DNA of 64,000 nucleotides from Colwellia sp. BRX10-3 (GTDB lineage Bacteria > Pseudomonadota > Gammaproteobacteria > Enterobacterales > Alteromonadaceae): positions 62,001 to 126,000 of the forward strand of contig NZ_JACGWA010000010.1 in the NCBI RefSeq assembly GCF_014077505.1, read 5' to 3'. The notes below the pieces were generated by a model. The model saw nothing but the letters and a program-made list of their open reading frames with translations, did no database searches and had not been told where the DNA came from. The translations under genes were made by a program, and so were the position numbers. Each line of letters opens with the position of its first letter. Within the stretch, counting starts at the first letter, position 1. Below, in pieces: positions 10,122-20,428 of this stretch.

Positions 10122-13100
10122 TTATACTTCAGCCATGGCGATTGCTTCGTCAATATCAACCGCTACCATACGTGAAACACCTGGTTCAAACATAGTAACT
10201 CCGGTTAAATGTGACGCCATCTCCATTGCTATTTTATTATGACTTATATATATAAATTGCACTGTTTGCGACATTTCTCGCACTAGATTACAAAAACGAC
10301 TGACATTTGCATCATCTAAAGGTGCATCCACTTCGTCGAGTAAACAAAATGGTGCGGGGTTCAACCTAAAAATCGCGAACACTAATGATAATGCGGTCAG
10401 CGCTTTTTCTCCACCAGATAATAGATGAATCGTGCTATTTTTTTTACCTGGCGGTCTAGCCATAATGGTAACCCCTGTTTCTAGTAGGTCTTCACCGGTT
10501 AGCGTTAAGTACGCTTGACCACCACCAAACACCTTAGGAAACAGCACCTGTAGGTCTTTATTGACTTGATCAAAGGTCAATTTAAATTTATGACGGCTTT
10601 CTTTATCTATTTTTGCAATTGCCGCTTCTAACGTGGTTATTGCATTATTAAGATCTTGATCTTGTTGGTCAAGATAACTTTTACGTTCAAACTGAGTTTC
10701 GTACTCTTCAATTGCTGCTAAATTTATTGCTCCTAACATTTGTATGTCTTTAGCCAACTTAATTAAGTGCGCTTGCCAGAATGATTCTTTAGCATTTTCT
10801 GGCATGGTTTCAATAACATTCTCAATACTTTGATGTAGCTCAGCTAAAATTTCCAAGGCGCTTTCGGCTCTTAATTTAAACCCTTCGCTGTCTAATTGTA
10901 AACGCGCTAGTTGCTCATTAAGCGCACTTATTTTATTTTGACTGGTTTTTTGCTGCAATTCTAATGATGCTAAACGTGTTTGGCTATCGTTCAAAGTTTT
11001 CTGATTAAATTGCAGCTTTTCATTAATCGCCACTAAGTTATCAAGCCATTGAGGTAATTGCTGCTCAAACTTTTGTATTGGCTGACTGTTGTCGGTAAAT
11101 ACTTGGCTATTGCTGGTTAATCTTTGCGTGAGTAAATTAACATTTTCTTGATTAGAACGAATACTTTGTTCACGTTGCATGCGTTGACTTTTAAGTTGTT
11201 CAACCACTAAACTCGATTGATGTCGCTCTTGATGCAACCCTTGGCTGCGCGTTTGAATTTCCTCAATTGTTTGCTGTAATAGCGTTTGTCTTTGAGAAAA
11301 ATCTTCTGCACCATCTTCCTTGCCATCAGGTACTGGTAACAACTGCGCTTGAAAATCAGCTAGTTTTTCTTTCGCTACACTCTCATTTTTTAGTAGGTCG
11401 TCTACTTGTTCTGTTAATTTTTGCTGCTGACTTTGTTGATATTGACTCGCCTGTGCTTGCAGCGAAATAGCGTTATCGATCTCATTAAGCTTAGCTTGTT
11501 GTAAGCTTAACTTTTGACTACTCGTTAGTTTTTCGTTTGCTAAATTTTCTGACTGCTCAGAAGTTTGGCTTTGTTGCAGCTCAAATTTTTGTTGAGTTTT
11601 TGTTAAATGCTGTAACGATGTTTCTTCAGAGGTAAGTTGACGTTGTAAACTAATATAATCGTAGCCTTGTTCAAGCTTGCCTTTTGTTAGCATGTGGTGA
11701 TGTAACCATGTGCCGTCGGGGCAAATAATGCTCTCATGGCTTGCTAAACTCGGCAGTTTTTGCTTAGCTTCAAGATAATTTTCAGCAAGAAAAATAGCGT
11801 TAAAATGGCTATTTAGCTCCTTAACACCACTGATTTTACTCGCTAAAGTATTGGCTTTTATTAAGGTTAAGTCTGCGCTGCCTTGGTCATTATTAACATC
11901 AATACTTTGTTCAATATTCAGATAAACAAAACATAAGTTTTCGTTAGCTAAGTTTCCGTCAGTATCTGCATTGGGTAAGCTTTTAATTACATGGCCAGCT
12001 AACCAATGTGACAATACCACTTCAACTGCCTGCTCCCAGCCATAGGCAACTTCGAGCTGACTTTGTAGCGACACAACCTCAGTGATACTTTGCTTACTAA
12101 ACCATGAGGCTTGTTTTTCACTCCAAGGAGACTTATCGGAAAGTTTTAACTGTAATGCTTCAATTACTTGGTTTTTCACTGTCAGCTGGCCATCAGCCAT
12201 CGCCAACTGTTGACTCAATTGGCGAGACTCTTGTGCCAACGTGGTTTCTTTATGAGTTAATTGATTCTGTTGCTTTTGCAGCTGCCTAATAACGCCTTGC
12301 ACAGAAGTTTTTTGTTGTTGAAGTTGTTGCTCGTCAGAAGCGTCTGGTAAAGGTAGTAACGCCATATGCTGACGTAATTTTATTATCTGCTGGGCAACTT
12401 GTTCGATAATAGTTTGTTGTTGGGTAATATTGGCATGCAAAGTTAATTTTTGTTGCTGACCTGCATCGCGCTTTTGCTGTTGCTGCTGCCATTCGCTTTG
12501 CAATTTTTTCTGCTGTGTTTGCTGTTGGGCTAACTCTGTTTGACAAGCCTCCAATGCGGCTTCTATCTTCTGCAACTGAGGTTGCTGCTCATTTAATTGC
12601 TTATTGCACAACTGCAACTGTTCTTGCTCAACTAAAATTAACTGCTGTGCATTAATTAGTTGTTGTTGAGTAAGCTCATTATCGGTTTGAGTTTTTGCTG
12701 ATTGTTCTTTTAAGTATTTAACTTGCTGTTCTGCACGCGCAATATCTTGCGTTACATTGAGCTTTTGCTGATGTAATGTTTGATTATTGTCATTACAAGT
12801 ATGCATAGTCGCTTTTAATTCAATCATGACTAAATCATTTTGACTTAGCTCAACATTTTGGCTTTCCACTTTATTTTTAAGCGCTAAAATTCGGGTTTGA
12901 TGTTGTTGGCGTTGTTGATCAAATTTTTGCCAGCGTAAAACCGCTAGCTCTGCTTTGTATTTACGTTCCTGTTGTTTTAAGGTACGAAAGCGTTTGGCAG
13001 CCTCAGCTTGTTGATGCAATTTATCAATTTGTACATCAAGCTCAAGGCGAATATCATTAAGTCGTGCTAAGTTTTCTCTGGTATGGCGTATTCTGGTTTC

Positions 13101-13640
13101 GGTTTCTTTACGGCGTTCTTTATATTTTGAAATGCCGGCAGCTTCTTCAATAAATACACGTAGTTCTTGTGGTTTTGATTCTATTAAGCGAGAAATAGTG
13201 CCTTGTTCGATAATAGCGTAACTACGAGGTCCTAGGCCTGTACCCAGAAAAATATCAGTAATATCTCGTCGTCGACATTTTGTGCCGTTTAAATAGTAGT
13301 TATTAACGCTCTCACGATTAACCACGCGACGCACTGATACTTCAGTACGATCAGCCATATTGCCTTGAATACGGCCTTGCGTGTTATCAAACACTAGTTC
13401 TACACTGGCTTGGCCAATAGGCTTTCGACTGGCTGCACCATTAAAAATAACATCTGTCATGGCTTCGCCACGCAGGTTTTTCGCTGAGCTTTCGCCTAAG
13501 ACCCAACGTACGGCGTCAATAATATTCGACTTTCCACAGCCGTTTGGTCCAACAATGGCTGTCATTTGTTGTTCAAAGGGGACTTTGGTGGGATCGACAA
13601 AGGATTTAAAACCTGCCAATTTTATATGCTTGAGTCGCAT
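10122..13640 (-). CDS. smc: Chromosome segregation protein SMC
   Basis: Structural-maintenance-of-chromosomes ATPase, 1172 aa from the ATG at 13640 (MRLKHIKLAGFKSF, the usual SMC opening). An in-frame GTG at 13661 would add seven residues and is less likely. It has Walker A GPNGCGKS near the N-terminus, long Gln-rich coiled coils, a hinge region in the middle (around residues 500-660), a returning coil, and a C-terminal ABC signature LLSGGEKALTAL followed by the Walker B stretch FCLLDEVDAPLDDAN. It acts on DNA in the cytoplasm, with ScpA/ScpB where present. First gene of the smc-zipA-ligA group; divergent from cysZ. Confidence 0.97.
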   Translation of the reverse strand: MRLKHIKLAGFKSFVDPTKVPFEQQMTAIVGPNGCGKSNIIDAVRWVLGESSAKNLRGEAMTDVIFNGAASRKPIGQASVELVFDNTQGRIQGNMADRTEVSVRRVVNRESVNNYYLNGTKCRRRDITDIFLGTGLGPRSYAIIEQGTISRLIESKPQELRVFIEEAAGISKYKERRKETETRIRHTRENLARLNDIRLELDVQIDKLHQQAEAAKRFRTLKQQERKYKAELAVLRWQKFDQQRQQHQTRILALKNKVESQNVELSQNDLVMIELKATMHTCNDNNQTLHQQKLNVTQDIARAEQQVKYLKEQSAKTQTDNELTQQQLINAQQLILVEQEQLQLCNKQLNEQQPQLQKIEAALEACQTELAQQQTQQKKLQSEWQQQQQKRDAGQQQKLTLHANITQQQTIIEQVAQQIIKLRQHMALLPLPDASDEQQLQQQKTSVQGVIRQLQKQQNQLTHKETTLAQESRQLSQQLAMADGQLTVKNQVIEALQLKLSDKSPWSEKQASWFSKQSITEVVSLQSQLEVAYGWEQAVEVVLSHWLAGHVIKSLPNADTDGNLANENLCFVYLNIEQSIDVNNDQGSADLTLIKANTLASKISGVKELNSHFNAIFLAENYLEAKQKLPSLASHESIICPDGTWLHHHMLTKGKLEQGYDYISLQRQLTSEETSLQHLTKTQQKFELQQSQTSEQSENLANEKLTSSQKLSLQQAKLNEIDNAISLQAQASQYQQSQQQKLTEQVDDLLKNESVAKEKLADFQAQLLPVPDGKEDGAEDFSQRQTLLQQTIEEIQTRSQGLHQERHQSSLVVEQLKSQRMQREQSIRSNQENVNLLTQRLTSNSQVFTDNSQPIQKFEQQLPQWLDNLVAINEKLQFNQKTLNDSQTRLASLELQQKTSQNKISALNEQLARLQLDSEGFKLRAESALEILAELHQSIENVIETMPENAKESFWQAHLIKLAKDIQMLGAINLAAIEEYETQFERKSYLDQQDQDLNNAITTLEAAIAKIDKESRHKFKLTFDQVNKDLQVLFPKVFGGGQAYLTLTGEDLLETGVTIMARPPGKKNSTIHLLSGGEKALTALSLVFAIFRLNPAPFCLLDEVDAPLDDANVSRFCNLVREMSQTVQFIYISHNKIAMEMASHLTGVTMFEPGVSRMVAVDIDEAIAMAEV

Positions 13641-13788
13641 TAAATCGAAAAACCTAATCACATTATCTATTGGCTAAAATTAGAGCATAACATTCGCAAA
13701 ATTTGAGCAAGGCAATAGAATTAACATTAAACATCAGTAACTGCCGCCACTGTATCAGAGATTGATGTAATTTGTAACATCACAATAC

Positions 13789-13817
13789 TGTTCATATCAA
13801 GCTAAGGATCCTATAAT
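13789..13817 (+). promoter_or_regulatory. Candidate cysZ promoter
   Basis: A perfect TATAAT is at 13812-13817, about 40 bp before the cysZ start. A weak -35 (TGTTCA, 13789-13794) lies 17 bp upstream of it. The -10 is convincing, the -35 is poor. Confidence 0.4.
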
Positions 13818-13857
13818 CGGGCTATGAATATCAACTAGTTAGGTTAAGAAAACATCA

Positions 13858-14613
13858 ATGAACAACATTAATAACACCCCTTTGGCAAACGGCGGTGCTG
13901 GATATTTTATCAAAGGCTTTGAGTTGATCCGCACTCCTGGAATTCGACGCTTTGTATTCATCCCGTTAACAGTCAATTTAATACTATTTAGTTATGCTTT
14001 TTATTATATGTTTTTGCAGCTTGAGAGTTATATGTTGATCTTAGATGATTGGCTAGGTGATTCGTTTTCTTGGCTGAGTAATTTTATTTGGCCATTAGCG
14101 GTTTTGTTTGTATTGATTATTTTTTCATTTATTTTTAGTTCCGTTGCCAATTGGTTGGCCGCACCATTTAATGGTTTGCTATCAGAAAAAGTTGAAGCTT
14201 TACTCACAGATCAACCCTTGCACGATGGCGGTGCTTTGGATGTGGTTAAAGATATTCCTAGAACGCTAAGTCGCGAGGTAAGTAAACTAGGCTACTATTT
14301 ACCACGTGCTGTTGGCTTCTTTCTTCTTTATTGGTTATTACCGGTTATCGGCCAAATACTGTGGTTTTTATTTCTAGCTTGGATGATGGCGGTACAATAC
14401 ATAGATTACCCGTTTGATAATCACAAAATTAGTTTTACCCACATGCGTCGAACGTTGAAGAAACGCCAAGGATTAAGTTATAGTTTTGGTGTTACTACGG
14501 CTGTATTTTCTATGATCCCGTTAGTAAACTTAGTGGTAATGCCGGTGGCTATTTGTGGAGCTACAGCACTATGGGTTGATCATTATCGTGATCAATTTGT
14601 TGACCGTTCATAA
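13858..14613 (+). CDS. cysZ: Sulfate transporter CysZ
   Basis: 251-residue inner-membrane protein of the CysZ (EI24) family, which mediates sulfate uptake for cysteine synthesis. The typical opening is present (GGAGYFIKGFELIRTPGIRRFVFIPLTVN), with hydrophobic segments near residues 30-55, 75-100, 145-180 and 205-235, and the conserved WLAAPFNGLLSEK motif after the second. It is monocistronic as far as can be seen and divergent from smc. Confidence 0.9.
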   Translation: MNNINNTPLANGGAGYFIKGFELIRTPGIRRFVFIPLTVNLILFSYAFYYMFLQLESYMLILDDWLGDSFSWLSNFIWPLAVLFVLIIFSFIFSSVANWLAAPFNGLLSEKVEALLTDQPLHDGGALDVVKDIPRTLSREVSKLGYYLPRAVGFFLLYWLLPVIGQILWFLFLAWMMAVQYIDYPFDNHKISFTHMRRTLKKRQGLSYSFGVTTAVFSMIPLVNLVVMPVAICGATALWVDHYRDQFVDRS

Positions 14614-14792
14614 TAAATCAAATAACAATCAGTATGTTATCGACTATTGAACAATAAGCTTAAGCATTGTGCATTTATTGATGCTTGTTTGATCGCGCGT
14701 GTAATTGTTAACCAGCGAGTTGAACAAACATTTTTACTAAAATTTGACAGCAAAAACATCAAAGTGCACACTCAATACAATATAACTACGTT

Positions 14793-14808
14793 TATGATTT
14801 ATATCACA
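14793..14808. promoter_or_regulatory. Possible CRP-type site
   Basis: TATGA-N6-TCACA, one base from the CRP half-site pattern TGTGA-N6-TCACA. It lies 12 bp before the AAGGAT ribosome-binding site of the small exported-protein gene. The location so close to the start would suit repression or chance. Confidence 0.25.
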
Positions 14809-14832
14809 TTGAAAACTTATAAGGATCTGGTA

Positions 14833-15225
14833 ATGCCAGCATTGCGCTTTATACCAAAGAGTTCATTTTTATCCCGTACTTTATTACTGCTAATGGTCAG
14901 TTTTAGCATCAACGCAGCAACCACGAATATCGAAAAAAGTATGATGGATAAAGTTGATATACCCGTTATTGAAGGCGCGCGTATTTTTGCTAAATTTGAT
15001 GAAAACACACCCGCGGTAATCAATTATTTCACCTCAATGACTGAAGATGCTGTGATAGATTTTTATAATAAGAGTTATGGTGAACCGATAAACCGCGAAC
15101 GAAAACGCGGTCGCTTAACGTTGAATTATCAACAAAAATCACAGCAAATACGCGTAGTTATTTCTCAACAAAATAAACTTCGCCAAGTTGATGTTATTGT
15201 CGATAAACGGCTAATAGCTCCATAG
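14833..15225 (+). CDS. Small exported protein, unknown function
   Basis: 130 residues from the ATG at 14833, chosen because AAGGAT sits six bases before it and the protein then begins with a signal peptide (FIPKSSFLSRTLLLLMVSFSINA). The frame is open further upstream to 14647, but that part has no ribosome-binding site and reads as non-coding. The mature part is charged and basic, with no cysteines and no motif I recognise. Predicted periplasmic. It is followed by a very strong terminator. Confidence 0.65.
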   Translation: MPALRFIPKSSFLSRTLLLLMVSFSINAATTNIEKSMMDKVDIPVIEGARIFAKFDENTPAVINYFTSMTEDAVIDFYNKSYGEPINRERKRGRLTLNYQQKSQQIRVVISQQNKLRQVDVIVDKRLIAP

Positions 15226-15250
15226 TATCAGCTCTTTATCCGTTTGTTGC

Positions 15251-15293
15251 AGACATAAAAAAACATCGCTAATTGCGATGTTTTTTTATGTCT
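15251..15293. terminator. Strong bidirectional terminator
   Basis: Perfect 19-bp stem AGACATAAAAAAACATCGC (15251-15269) with its reverse complement at 15275-15293 and a 5-base loop. The built-in A and T runs make it usable on both strands. It ends the small exported-protein gene. Confidence 0.85.
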
Positions 15294-15332
15294 AAGTATT
15301 ATCAACAACGTTAATTAATAATGTTGTTTAAG

Positions 15333-15370
15333 GCTCAACTTAAGTTTAAATAAACCTGACTAAGTTGAGC
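15333..15370. terminator. Hairpin 3' of the M1 aminopeptidase gene
   Basis: Perfect 10-bp arms GCTCAACTTA (15333-15342) / TAAGTTGAGC (15361-15370), 12 bp beyond the aminopeptidase stop. There is little T-run, so it may act together with the stronger hairpin at 15251-15293. Confidence 0.4.
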
Positions 15371-15381
15371 TAGACTAACTC

Positions 15382-17241
15382 TTATTTTAATAAAATAGCG
15401 TCTACTGTCCCTTGTGCTAACGGGTGATAACCTGGGCGTGCTTTTTTATAAACGGCTTGTGCCCATTCTTTGCCTTCAGCTGATGTTGCAAGCTCTTTAT
15501 ACAAAGGTACAATAAGTTTGCGGCGACCAATTGACTCTAAGTACGTTGCCATTGCTGGATACACAACGTCGTAACCCGAGCGCAATGCTAATAAATACCA
15601 CGCATGAGCAACTTCAGCATTACTACTGTTGGTTAGGTTAAATGTTTTATCTAAACTTGCCATACGTTCAATAGAAATACTTAAAGGTAAATTATTAATA
15701 AAATGTAGCCACTCATGCAAGGTCCAATTTTGTGTTGGTATTTGAGCTAACTCAAGCTGGTCGCTGGTCCATTTCGAAATAATATTATCGATTTTAACAA
15801 AAGCATCTGAGCGTGGTTTCGGTGTGTATGTGGGTAAACCTTGTTCATAAATCCATTCGTTTAGCTCAACATCGCTGACAACATTAGGGAATTTGTGGGT
15901 TAAATTAGCTTTTAAATAAGTAACAAAGTTTTTGGTACCTAAACTTTGAAAGGCATGATCATCAAAATATTGCATAATGAAGGTATCGAATTTTTCACGA
16001 CCAAACTTTTCTTCTAAATAAACTAAGAATAACTGCCCTTTCGTATAAGGTACGCCAGAAAAAGCATCATCTGGATCACGGCCTTTAAGGTCGATATACA
16101 ATTGGGTGTCGCCTGGCGGTAACTCAGCGATTTCATAACTTAAATTTTGCGCATCTAAAGCACGTTCCATTAAGGCTCTATCGGCACCAAAAACGGCTTC
16201 CATAATACGATTTTCAACATAACTGGTAAAACCTTCGTTTAACCATAAATCGCGCCAGCTTTCGTTAGTGACTAAATTACCAGACCAAGAATGTGCTAAT
16301 TCATGAGCAATTAAGTTAACTAAACTTTTATCGCCGGCAACCACTGTTGGAGTGATAAATGACAATCTAGGGTTTTCCATGCCGCCAAAAGGAAAGCTCG
16401 GTGGTAATATAAGTAAGTCATAACGGCCCCAACGATAGGCGCCGAAAAGCTTTTCGGTTTCATCAATCATCAATTGCGTATCATCAAACTCTGCAACCGC
16501 TCTATCTAAAATATATTGCTCGGCATAAATACCCGTTTGCTTGCTCATGGCTTTAAACTGTAGATCACCAACCGCAATGGCAATTAAGTAAGCGGGAATG
16601 GCTTGTGGCATTGAAAACGAATAGTCGCCATCGCGTATAGCGTCAGGTGCGTTGTCAGCACTCATTACTGCCAGCAAATCATCAGTCGTAGTAATACGAG
16701 CATCGTATGTCATGCGCACACTCGGTGTGTCTTGAATTGGGATCCAAGAACGGGCATGAATGGCTTGGCTTTGGCTAAACATAAACGGCTTGTCTTTACC
16801 GGCAGTTTGCTCAGGAGACAACCACTGCAAACCAGAAGCTTGCGGCAATGAATTATAATAAATTCTTATTGTGGGCGTTTTAAAAGGTGTGTTAATGGTT
16901 AACTTTGAACCCATAACATCGTCACGTTTAGCCAACTGGTAATTTAATTTTACCCACTGATTATTGGCATTTTTTGCCATAACACGATGCACGTCTAAAT
17001 CGCGCGTATCTAAATAAACATTAGCGACGTCATCGTTAAGCCAATTAAGCGTTAATTCGGCAAAACCTTTGAGTGATTTTTTATCAAAATCAACATTTAA
17101 GTCTAAATAAAGGTGGCTAACTTTTACTTGGTCATAGTTTGCATAAGTTAACGCATCATTTACTTGCGCCGAGGCTAATTGAACCCACGCCAACTGTACA
17201 ACACAGCAAGAAGTGGCAACAAGACGAGCTAAAAATTTCAT
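15382..17241 (-). CDS. M1 family aminopeptidase (leukotriene A4 hydrolase-like)
   Basis: 619-residue zinc aminopeptidase with a signal peptide ending ASA, so periplasmic or exported. The substrate-binding GGMEN is present ([12 protein letters not shown]). The catalytic zinc site is HELAH at residues 313-317, with the third ligand Glu in LWLNEGF 18 residues later, the canonical HExxH-x18-E. The C-terminal helical domain is of the LTA4-hydrolase type. The family includes the cold-active aminopeptidase described from Colwellia psychrerythraea; length and features fit that group. It probably frees N-terminal residues from peptides for nutrition. Confidence 0.93.
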   Translation of the reverse strand: MKFLARLVATSCCVVQLAWVQLASAQVNDALTYANYDQVKVSHLYLDLNVDFDKKSLKGFAELTLNWLNDDVANVYLDTRDLDVHRVMAKNANNQWVKLNYQLAKRDDVMGSKLTINTPFKTPTIRIYYNSLPQASGLQWLSPEQTAGKDKPFMFSQSQAIHARSWIPIQDTPSVRMTYDARITTTDDLLAVMSADNAPDAIRDGDYSFSMPQAIPAYLIAIAVGDLQFKAMSKQTGIYAEQYILDRAVAEFDDTQLMIDETEKLFGAYRWGRYDLLILPPSFPFGGMENPRLSFITPTVVAGDKSLVNLIAHELAHSWSGNLVTNESWRDLWLNEGFTSYVENRIMEAVFGADRALMERALDAQNLSYEIAELPPGDTQLYIDLKGRDPDDAFSGVPYTKGQLFLVYLEEKFGREKFDTFIMQYFDDHAFQSLGTKNFVTYLKANLTHKFPNVVSDVELNEWIYEQGLPTYTPKPRSDAFVKIDNIISKWTSDQLELAQIPTQNWTLHEWLHFINNLPLSISIERMASLDKTFNLTNSSNAEVAHAWYLLALRSGYDVVYPAMATYLESIGRRKLIVPLYKELATSAEGKEWAQAVYKKARPGYHPLAQGTVDAILLK

Positions 17242-17260
17242 AAATTACATCCAAAACTAA

Positions 17261-17296
17261 AGAGGCCTGTAGATTACAGTGAATCTACAGGCCTCT
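17261..17296 (-). terminator. Terminator after motY
   Basis: Perfect 15-bp stem AGAGGCCTGTAGATT (17261-17275) / AATCTACAGGCCTCT (17282-17296), 6-base loop, followed on the minus strand by TTTAGTTTT. It separates motY from the downstream aminopeptidase gene. Confidence 0.75.
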
Positions 17297-17336
17297 TCAA
17301 GTGCTAATTATACCAATTGATATGTATCGCTGAAAC

Positions 17337-18218
17337 TTAAGGCTGTTCCATGCGTATGACAACACGACGGTTTTTGCTACGACCGATAATGGTTTCGTTG
17401 GACGCTACGTGGCGTTTTTCGCCGTAACCATTAGCTTCAATACGACTGGCGTCGATACCGCTGCTAACAATCAGTTCTCTAACCTTATTTGCTCGACGTT
17501 GTGACATTTTTAAGTTGGTATTTCGGCCACCATAACTATCTGAATAACCATCGATTAATACCAGTTCGAGATTAGAATCAAGTGACAAATATTCAACAAT
17601 CATATTCATACGTTTTTGTGATGCTTTGGTTAATTTATCAGAGCCGAATTGATAATTAAGTACCGTATAAGAAATATCATCAAAGTTAAAGTTGAGTAAG
17701 TTACTCACACAACTGACAAAAGCTTGATAGGCCTGTTGAAAACGAGCGGTAGATAAACCCACCGTAATTTTTTCGCTATCGCTATACCAGTCGTTATAAT
17801 AAAAGGTTGGGCTCATGCCTTGGTCAAGCTCATTAAGCATATTCCACGCTATTTTTTTCGGTAAGCTCGGTGAGAATTGCTTATGCAGTTTCATATCAGC
17901 TAGCATTCTCCCAGCAACGCCAGGTCGCCAATTAGGTGCCTCAGAGCGAACTTCAGCTAAAGCGTAGTTGTCGGGTAGTCGCATCATTTCCAGTTCAAAC
18001 TCCATGTTCATTTTTCGGTTTGCCGAACTATAGAATTTGGCTTTACCGTAACGTGGAATTTGATGTGAGAGCGTGCATTGCAACCGAGAATCATCGGTTA
18101 ACTGCCAAGTAGAGTTTTCAATATCTGCGCGATATTGCCTAATGCCCGCACTAGTTTGGGAAATAAGTAATGATAATGTAACTAGGGTTATAATTTTTTT
18201 CATAAAATTAATTTTCAT
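17337..18218 (-). CDS. motY: Sodium-type flagellar motor protein MotY
   Basis: 293-residue periplasmic protein with a Sec signal (MKKIITLVTLSLLISQTSAG; a second start six codons upstream is also possible). The N-terminal half matches MotY as I know it from Vibrio (IPRYGKAKFYSS..., LPDNYALAEVRSEAPNWRPGV, PTFYYNDWY). The C-terminal OmpA/MotB peptidoglycan-binding domain contains LVLIDGYSDSYGG and NRRVVIRMEQ. MotY forms the T-ring that stabilises the PomAB stator, so a Na+-driven polar flagellum is implied. Divergent from rnt, the arrangement also seen in Vibrio. Confidence 0.92.
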   Translation of the reverse strand: MKINFMKKIITLVTLSLLISQTSAGIRQYRADIENSTWQLTDDSRLQCTLSHQIPRYGKAKFYSSANRKMNMEFELEMMRLPDNYALAEVRSEAPNWRPGVAGRMLADMKLHKQFSPSLPKKIAWNMLNELDQGMSPTFYYNDWYSDSEKITVGLSTARFQQAYQAFVSCVSNLLNFNFDDISYTVLNYQFGSDKLTKASQKRMNMIVEYLSLDSNLELVLIDGYSDSYGGRNTNLKMSQRRANKVRELIVSSGIDASRIEANGYGEKRHVASNETIIGRSKNRRVVIRMEQP

Positions 18219-18400
18219 GTCAATTAATGTGGATTTAATAGCGACATCTTTACTATCGACAAAATCTAAAATAACTTTAACAGTTTATTAGAATATACCC
18301 TAAATTAAATGTGATGGTTTTAATCTTCGGTGGTGCCTTAAGTGATTATTTCTGCGATAATCTCAAGCATTATTCCTGCTAACTCATACCAATTGCCTTT

Positions 18401-19096
18401 ATGTCTGATAATACAACAGTTACCAATACTAATGCCGAAAAATCATTATTTGCTCAACGCTTTCGAGGCTACTTTCCTGTGGTTATTGATGTTGAAACTG
18501 CCGGTTTTAATGCCCAAACTGATGCCTTACTAGAAATTGCTGCAACCACCCTTACCTTAGATGAAACCAGTGGCCAATTTAGTTTAGATGAAACAATACA
18601 TTTCAACGTTGACCCTTTTGAAGGCGCAAACCTCGAAAAAGCGGCATTAGAATTTACCGGAATCGACCCCACGAATCCGTTGCGTGGCGCAGTAGATGAA
18701 AAAAAGGCGATCACTGAAATATTTAAACTGGTGCGAAAAAAAATGAAAGCTGCCGGTTGCCAACGTGCAATTATAGTGGCGCACAATGCTTCATTTGATT
18801 TAGGGTTCGTGAATGCAGTTATTGAACGTTGCTCAATTAAGCGCTCACCTTTCCACCCTTTTGTTAGTTTCGACACCACGACATTATCAGGCTTAGCATT
18901 AGGCCAAACGGTGTTAGCAAAAGCCTGCGCTGCAGCACAAATTGATTTTAGTAATAGTGAAGCGCATTCTGCGTTATATGACACCGAAAAAACCGCTGAG
19001 CTATATTGTTATATCGTTAATAGATGGCAACAGTTGGGGGGTTGGCCATTAATCGAGCCTGAAGTAGCTAAACAAGAAAGCTCAACTGAAGAATAG
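18401..19096 (+). CDS. rnt: Ribonuclease T
   Basis: 231-residue DEDDh 3'-5' exoribonuclease that trims tRNA and other stable RNA 3' ends. ExoI/II/III motifs are all visible: [10 protein letters not shown] (Asp, Glu), [10 protein letters not shown] (Asp), and [10 protein letters not shown] (His, Asp). The basic patch residues typical of RNase T ([16 protein letters not shown]) are present. No strong ribosome-binding site is seen before the ATG. Confidence 0.95.
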   Translation: MSDNTTVTNTNAEKSLFAQRFRGYFPVVIDVETAGFNAQTDALLEIAATTLTLDETSGQFSLDETIHFNVDPFEGANLEKAALEFTGIDPTNPLRGAVDEKKAITEIFKLVRKKMKAAGCQRAIIVAHNASFDLGFVNAVIERCSIKRSPFHPFVSFDTTTLSGLALGQTVLAKACAAAQIDFSNSEAHSALYDTEKTAELYCYIVNRWQQLGGWPLIEPEVAKQESSTEE

Positions 19097-19147
19097 GTTA
19101 ACACCTATTTATTTTGTATGTAATGCACAAGAATTAGCCTGCAAAAT

Positions 19148-19534
19148 TTAAAATAAGGATTTTGGTTTTCGGCGATTATTCTTTCTGAAAAGTAAATTCC
19201 TTAACGCCATAATCATTAAACAAAATGCTAAAAACTGTAAGGCAGGTAAAGTTGTTTTTAGAACAATAACCATAGCAACAGCAAAGTAACCATAAGGTAA
19301 GTATTCGTATAGCCATTCAGGCAAGTTATTTTTCTTAATTGGATTTTTTTCAGTATCTTTACGACGGTCAAGGCGACGATATCCAGAGCGTGTTACCAAA
19401 GTAATACAACCCGCACAATAGAATAACCCCGCAGATACAAAAACTGGCCAAGTGTCATAAAAAGCAAGTAAATAGGCACAAACTAAAAAGTAAGCGTATG
19501 GCAGGTTTTCATAAATAATTTTTGGATAAAACAT
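19148..19534 (-). CDS. Small membrane protein with internal duplication
   Basis: 128 residues with about four transmembrane helices in two similar halves. IYENLPYAYFLVCAYLL in the first half aligns with LYEYLPYGYFAVAMVIV in the second, each followed by another helix and a basic segment (SGYRRLDRRKD, RKNNRRKP). A good AAGGA precedes the ATG. I do not recognise the family. It lies downstream of the peroxiredoxin gene but beyond its terminator. Confidence 0.65.
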   Translation of the reverse strand: MFYPKIIYENLPYAYFLVCAYLLAFYDTWPVFVSAGLFYCAGCITLVTRSGYRRLDRRKDTEKNPIKKNNLPEWLYEYLPYGYFAVAMVIVLKTTLPALQFLAFCLMIMALRNLLFRKNNRRKPKSLF

Positions 19535-19690
19535 CTGTAATCCTTTTTGTGTCTAATTCGCCTTTACAAAATAAAGCCTATCGCTTATTCCTTAGCAATC
19601 TGACTAATTTATCATTAAAGCTTTTATTAGCATAGCGTTTAAACACCATTTTTCAATGACTTTTAAATCATTTAGTCGATTTTTGGCACA

Positions 19691-19715
19691 AAAAAACCGC
19701 TAAAAGCGGTTTTTT
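19691..19715. terminator. Terminator after peroxiredoxin gene
   Basis: Perfect 11-bp stem AAAAAACCGCT (19691-19701) / AGCGGTTTTTT (19705-19715) with an AAA loop, 24 bp past the peroxiredoxin stop. Confidence 0.85.
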
Positions 19716-19738
19716 AAACTGATAACTTTAATTAAGTA

Positions 19739-20344
19739 TTAAAGTTTATCAGCGTTATCTGTAAGATAAGCTGCAACGCCTTCAGTAGTCGCGGTCATAC
19801 CTTTATCACCTTTGTTCCATCCTGCAGGACATACTTCACCGTGGTCTTGGTGAAATTGTAAAGCATCGATCATACGTATCATTTCATCAACGTTACGACC
19901 TAATGGTAAGTCGTTAACTACTTGATGACGTACATTACCTTCTTCATCAATTAAGAATGAAGCACGAAAAGCAACACCAGCTTCTGGATGCTCTACGTCA
20001 TAGGCTTTACAAATTTCATGTTTAACATCAGCAACTAAAGTGTATTGAACTGGACCAATGCCACCATCATTTATTGCTGTGTTACGCCATGCGTTATGAG
20101 AAAATTGTGAATCAATAGAAACACCAATAACTTCAACACCACGGCTTTTGAATTCTTCCATGCGGTGATCAAAAGCTAATAACTCTGAAGGACATACAAA
20201 AGTAAAATCAAGTGGGTAGAAAAATACTACCGCTTTTTTTCCTTTAATTGCTTGTGCTAAGTTAAAACCTTCTACGATTTCACCTGAACCTAAAACGGCT
20301 GCAGCTGTAAAGTCTGGTGCTGAACGACCTACTAATACACTCAT
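19739..20344 (-). CDS. Typical 2-Cys peroxiredoxin (AhpC/TSA)
   Basis: 201-residue thiol peroxidase that reduces H2O2 and organic peroxides. Peroxidatic Cys51 is in FVCPSE and the resolving Cys172 in EVCPAGW; the C-terminal extension (KGMTATTEGVAAYL) is that of the Prx1/AhpC class. The ATG at 20344 follows GGAG at good spacing; the TTG four codons upstream overlaps that site and is rejected. Downstream of grxD on the same strand, with an imperfect hairpin (20387-20412) between them; next to sodB this forms an oxidative-stress cluster. Confidence 0.93.
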   Translation of the reverse strand: MSVLVGRSAPDFTAAAVLGSGEIVEGFNLAQAIKGKKAVVFFYPLDFTFVCPSELLAFDHRMEEFKSRGVEVIGVSIDSQFSHNAWRNTAINDGGIGPVQYTLVADVKHEICKAYDVEHPEAGVAFRASFLIDEEGNVRHQVVNDLPLGRNVDEMIRMIDALQFHQDHGEVCPAGWNKGDKGMTATTEGVAAYLTDNADKL

Positions 20345-20428
20345 TAATCTCTCCAATTTTTTAAAATAATACTTAATTTTTTATGTTAACTCCACCTAGT
20401 ATGGTGGCGTTAAGTGATAATTCAATAG

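Noticed and set aside
14793-14808. Firm CRP site in front of the small exported-protein gene
   Set aside because: One mismatch to the core and an unfavourable position next to the ribosome-binding site; listed only as a low-confidence feature.
14647-14832. Upstream extension of the small exported-protein frame
   Set aside because: No ribosome-binding site and no coding character; the ATG at 14833 has AAGGAT and yields a clean signal peptide.
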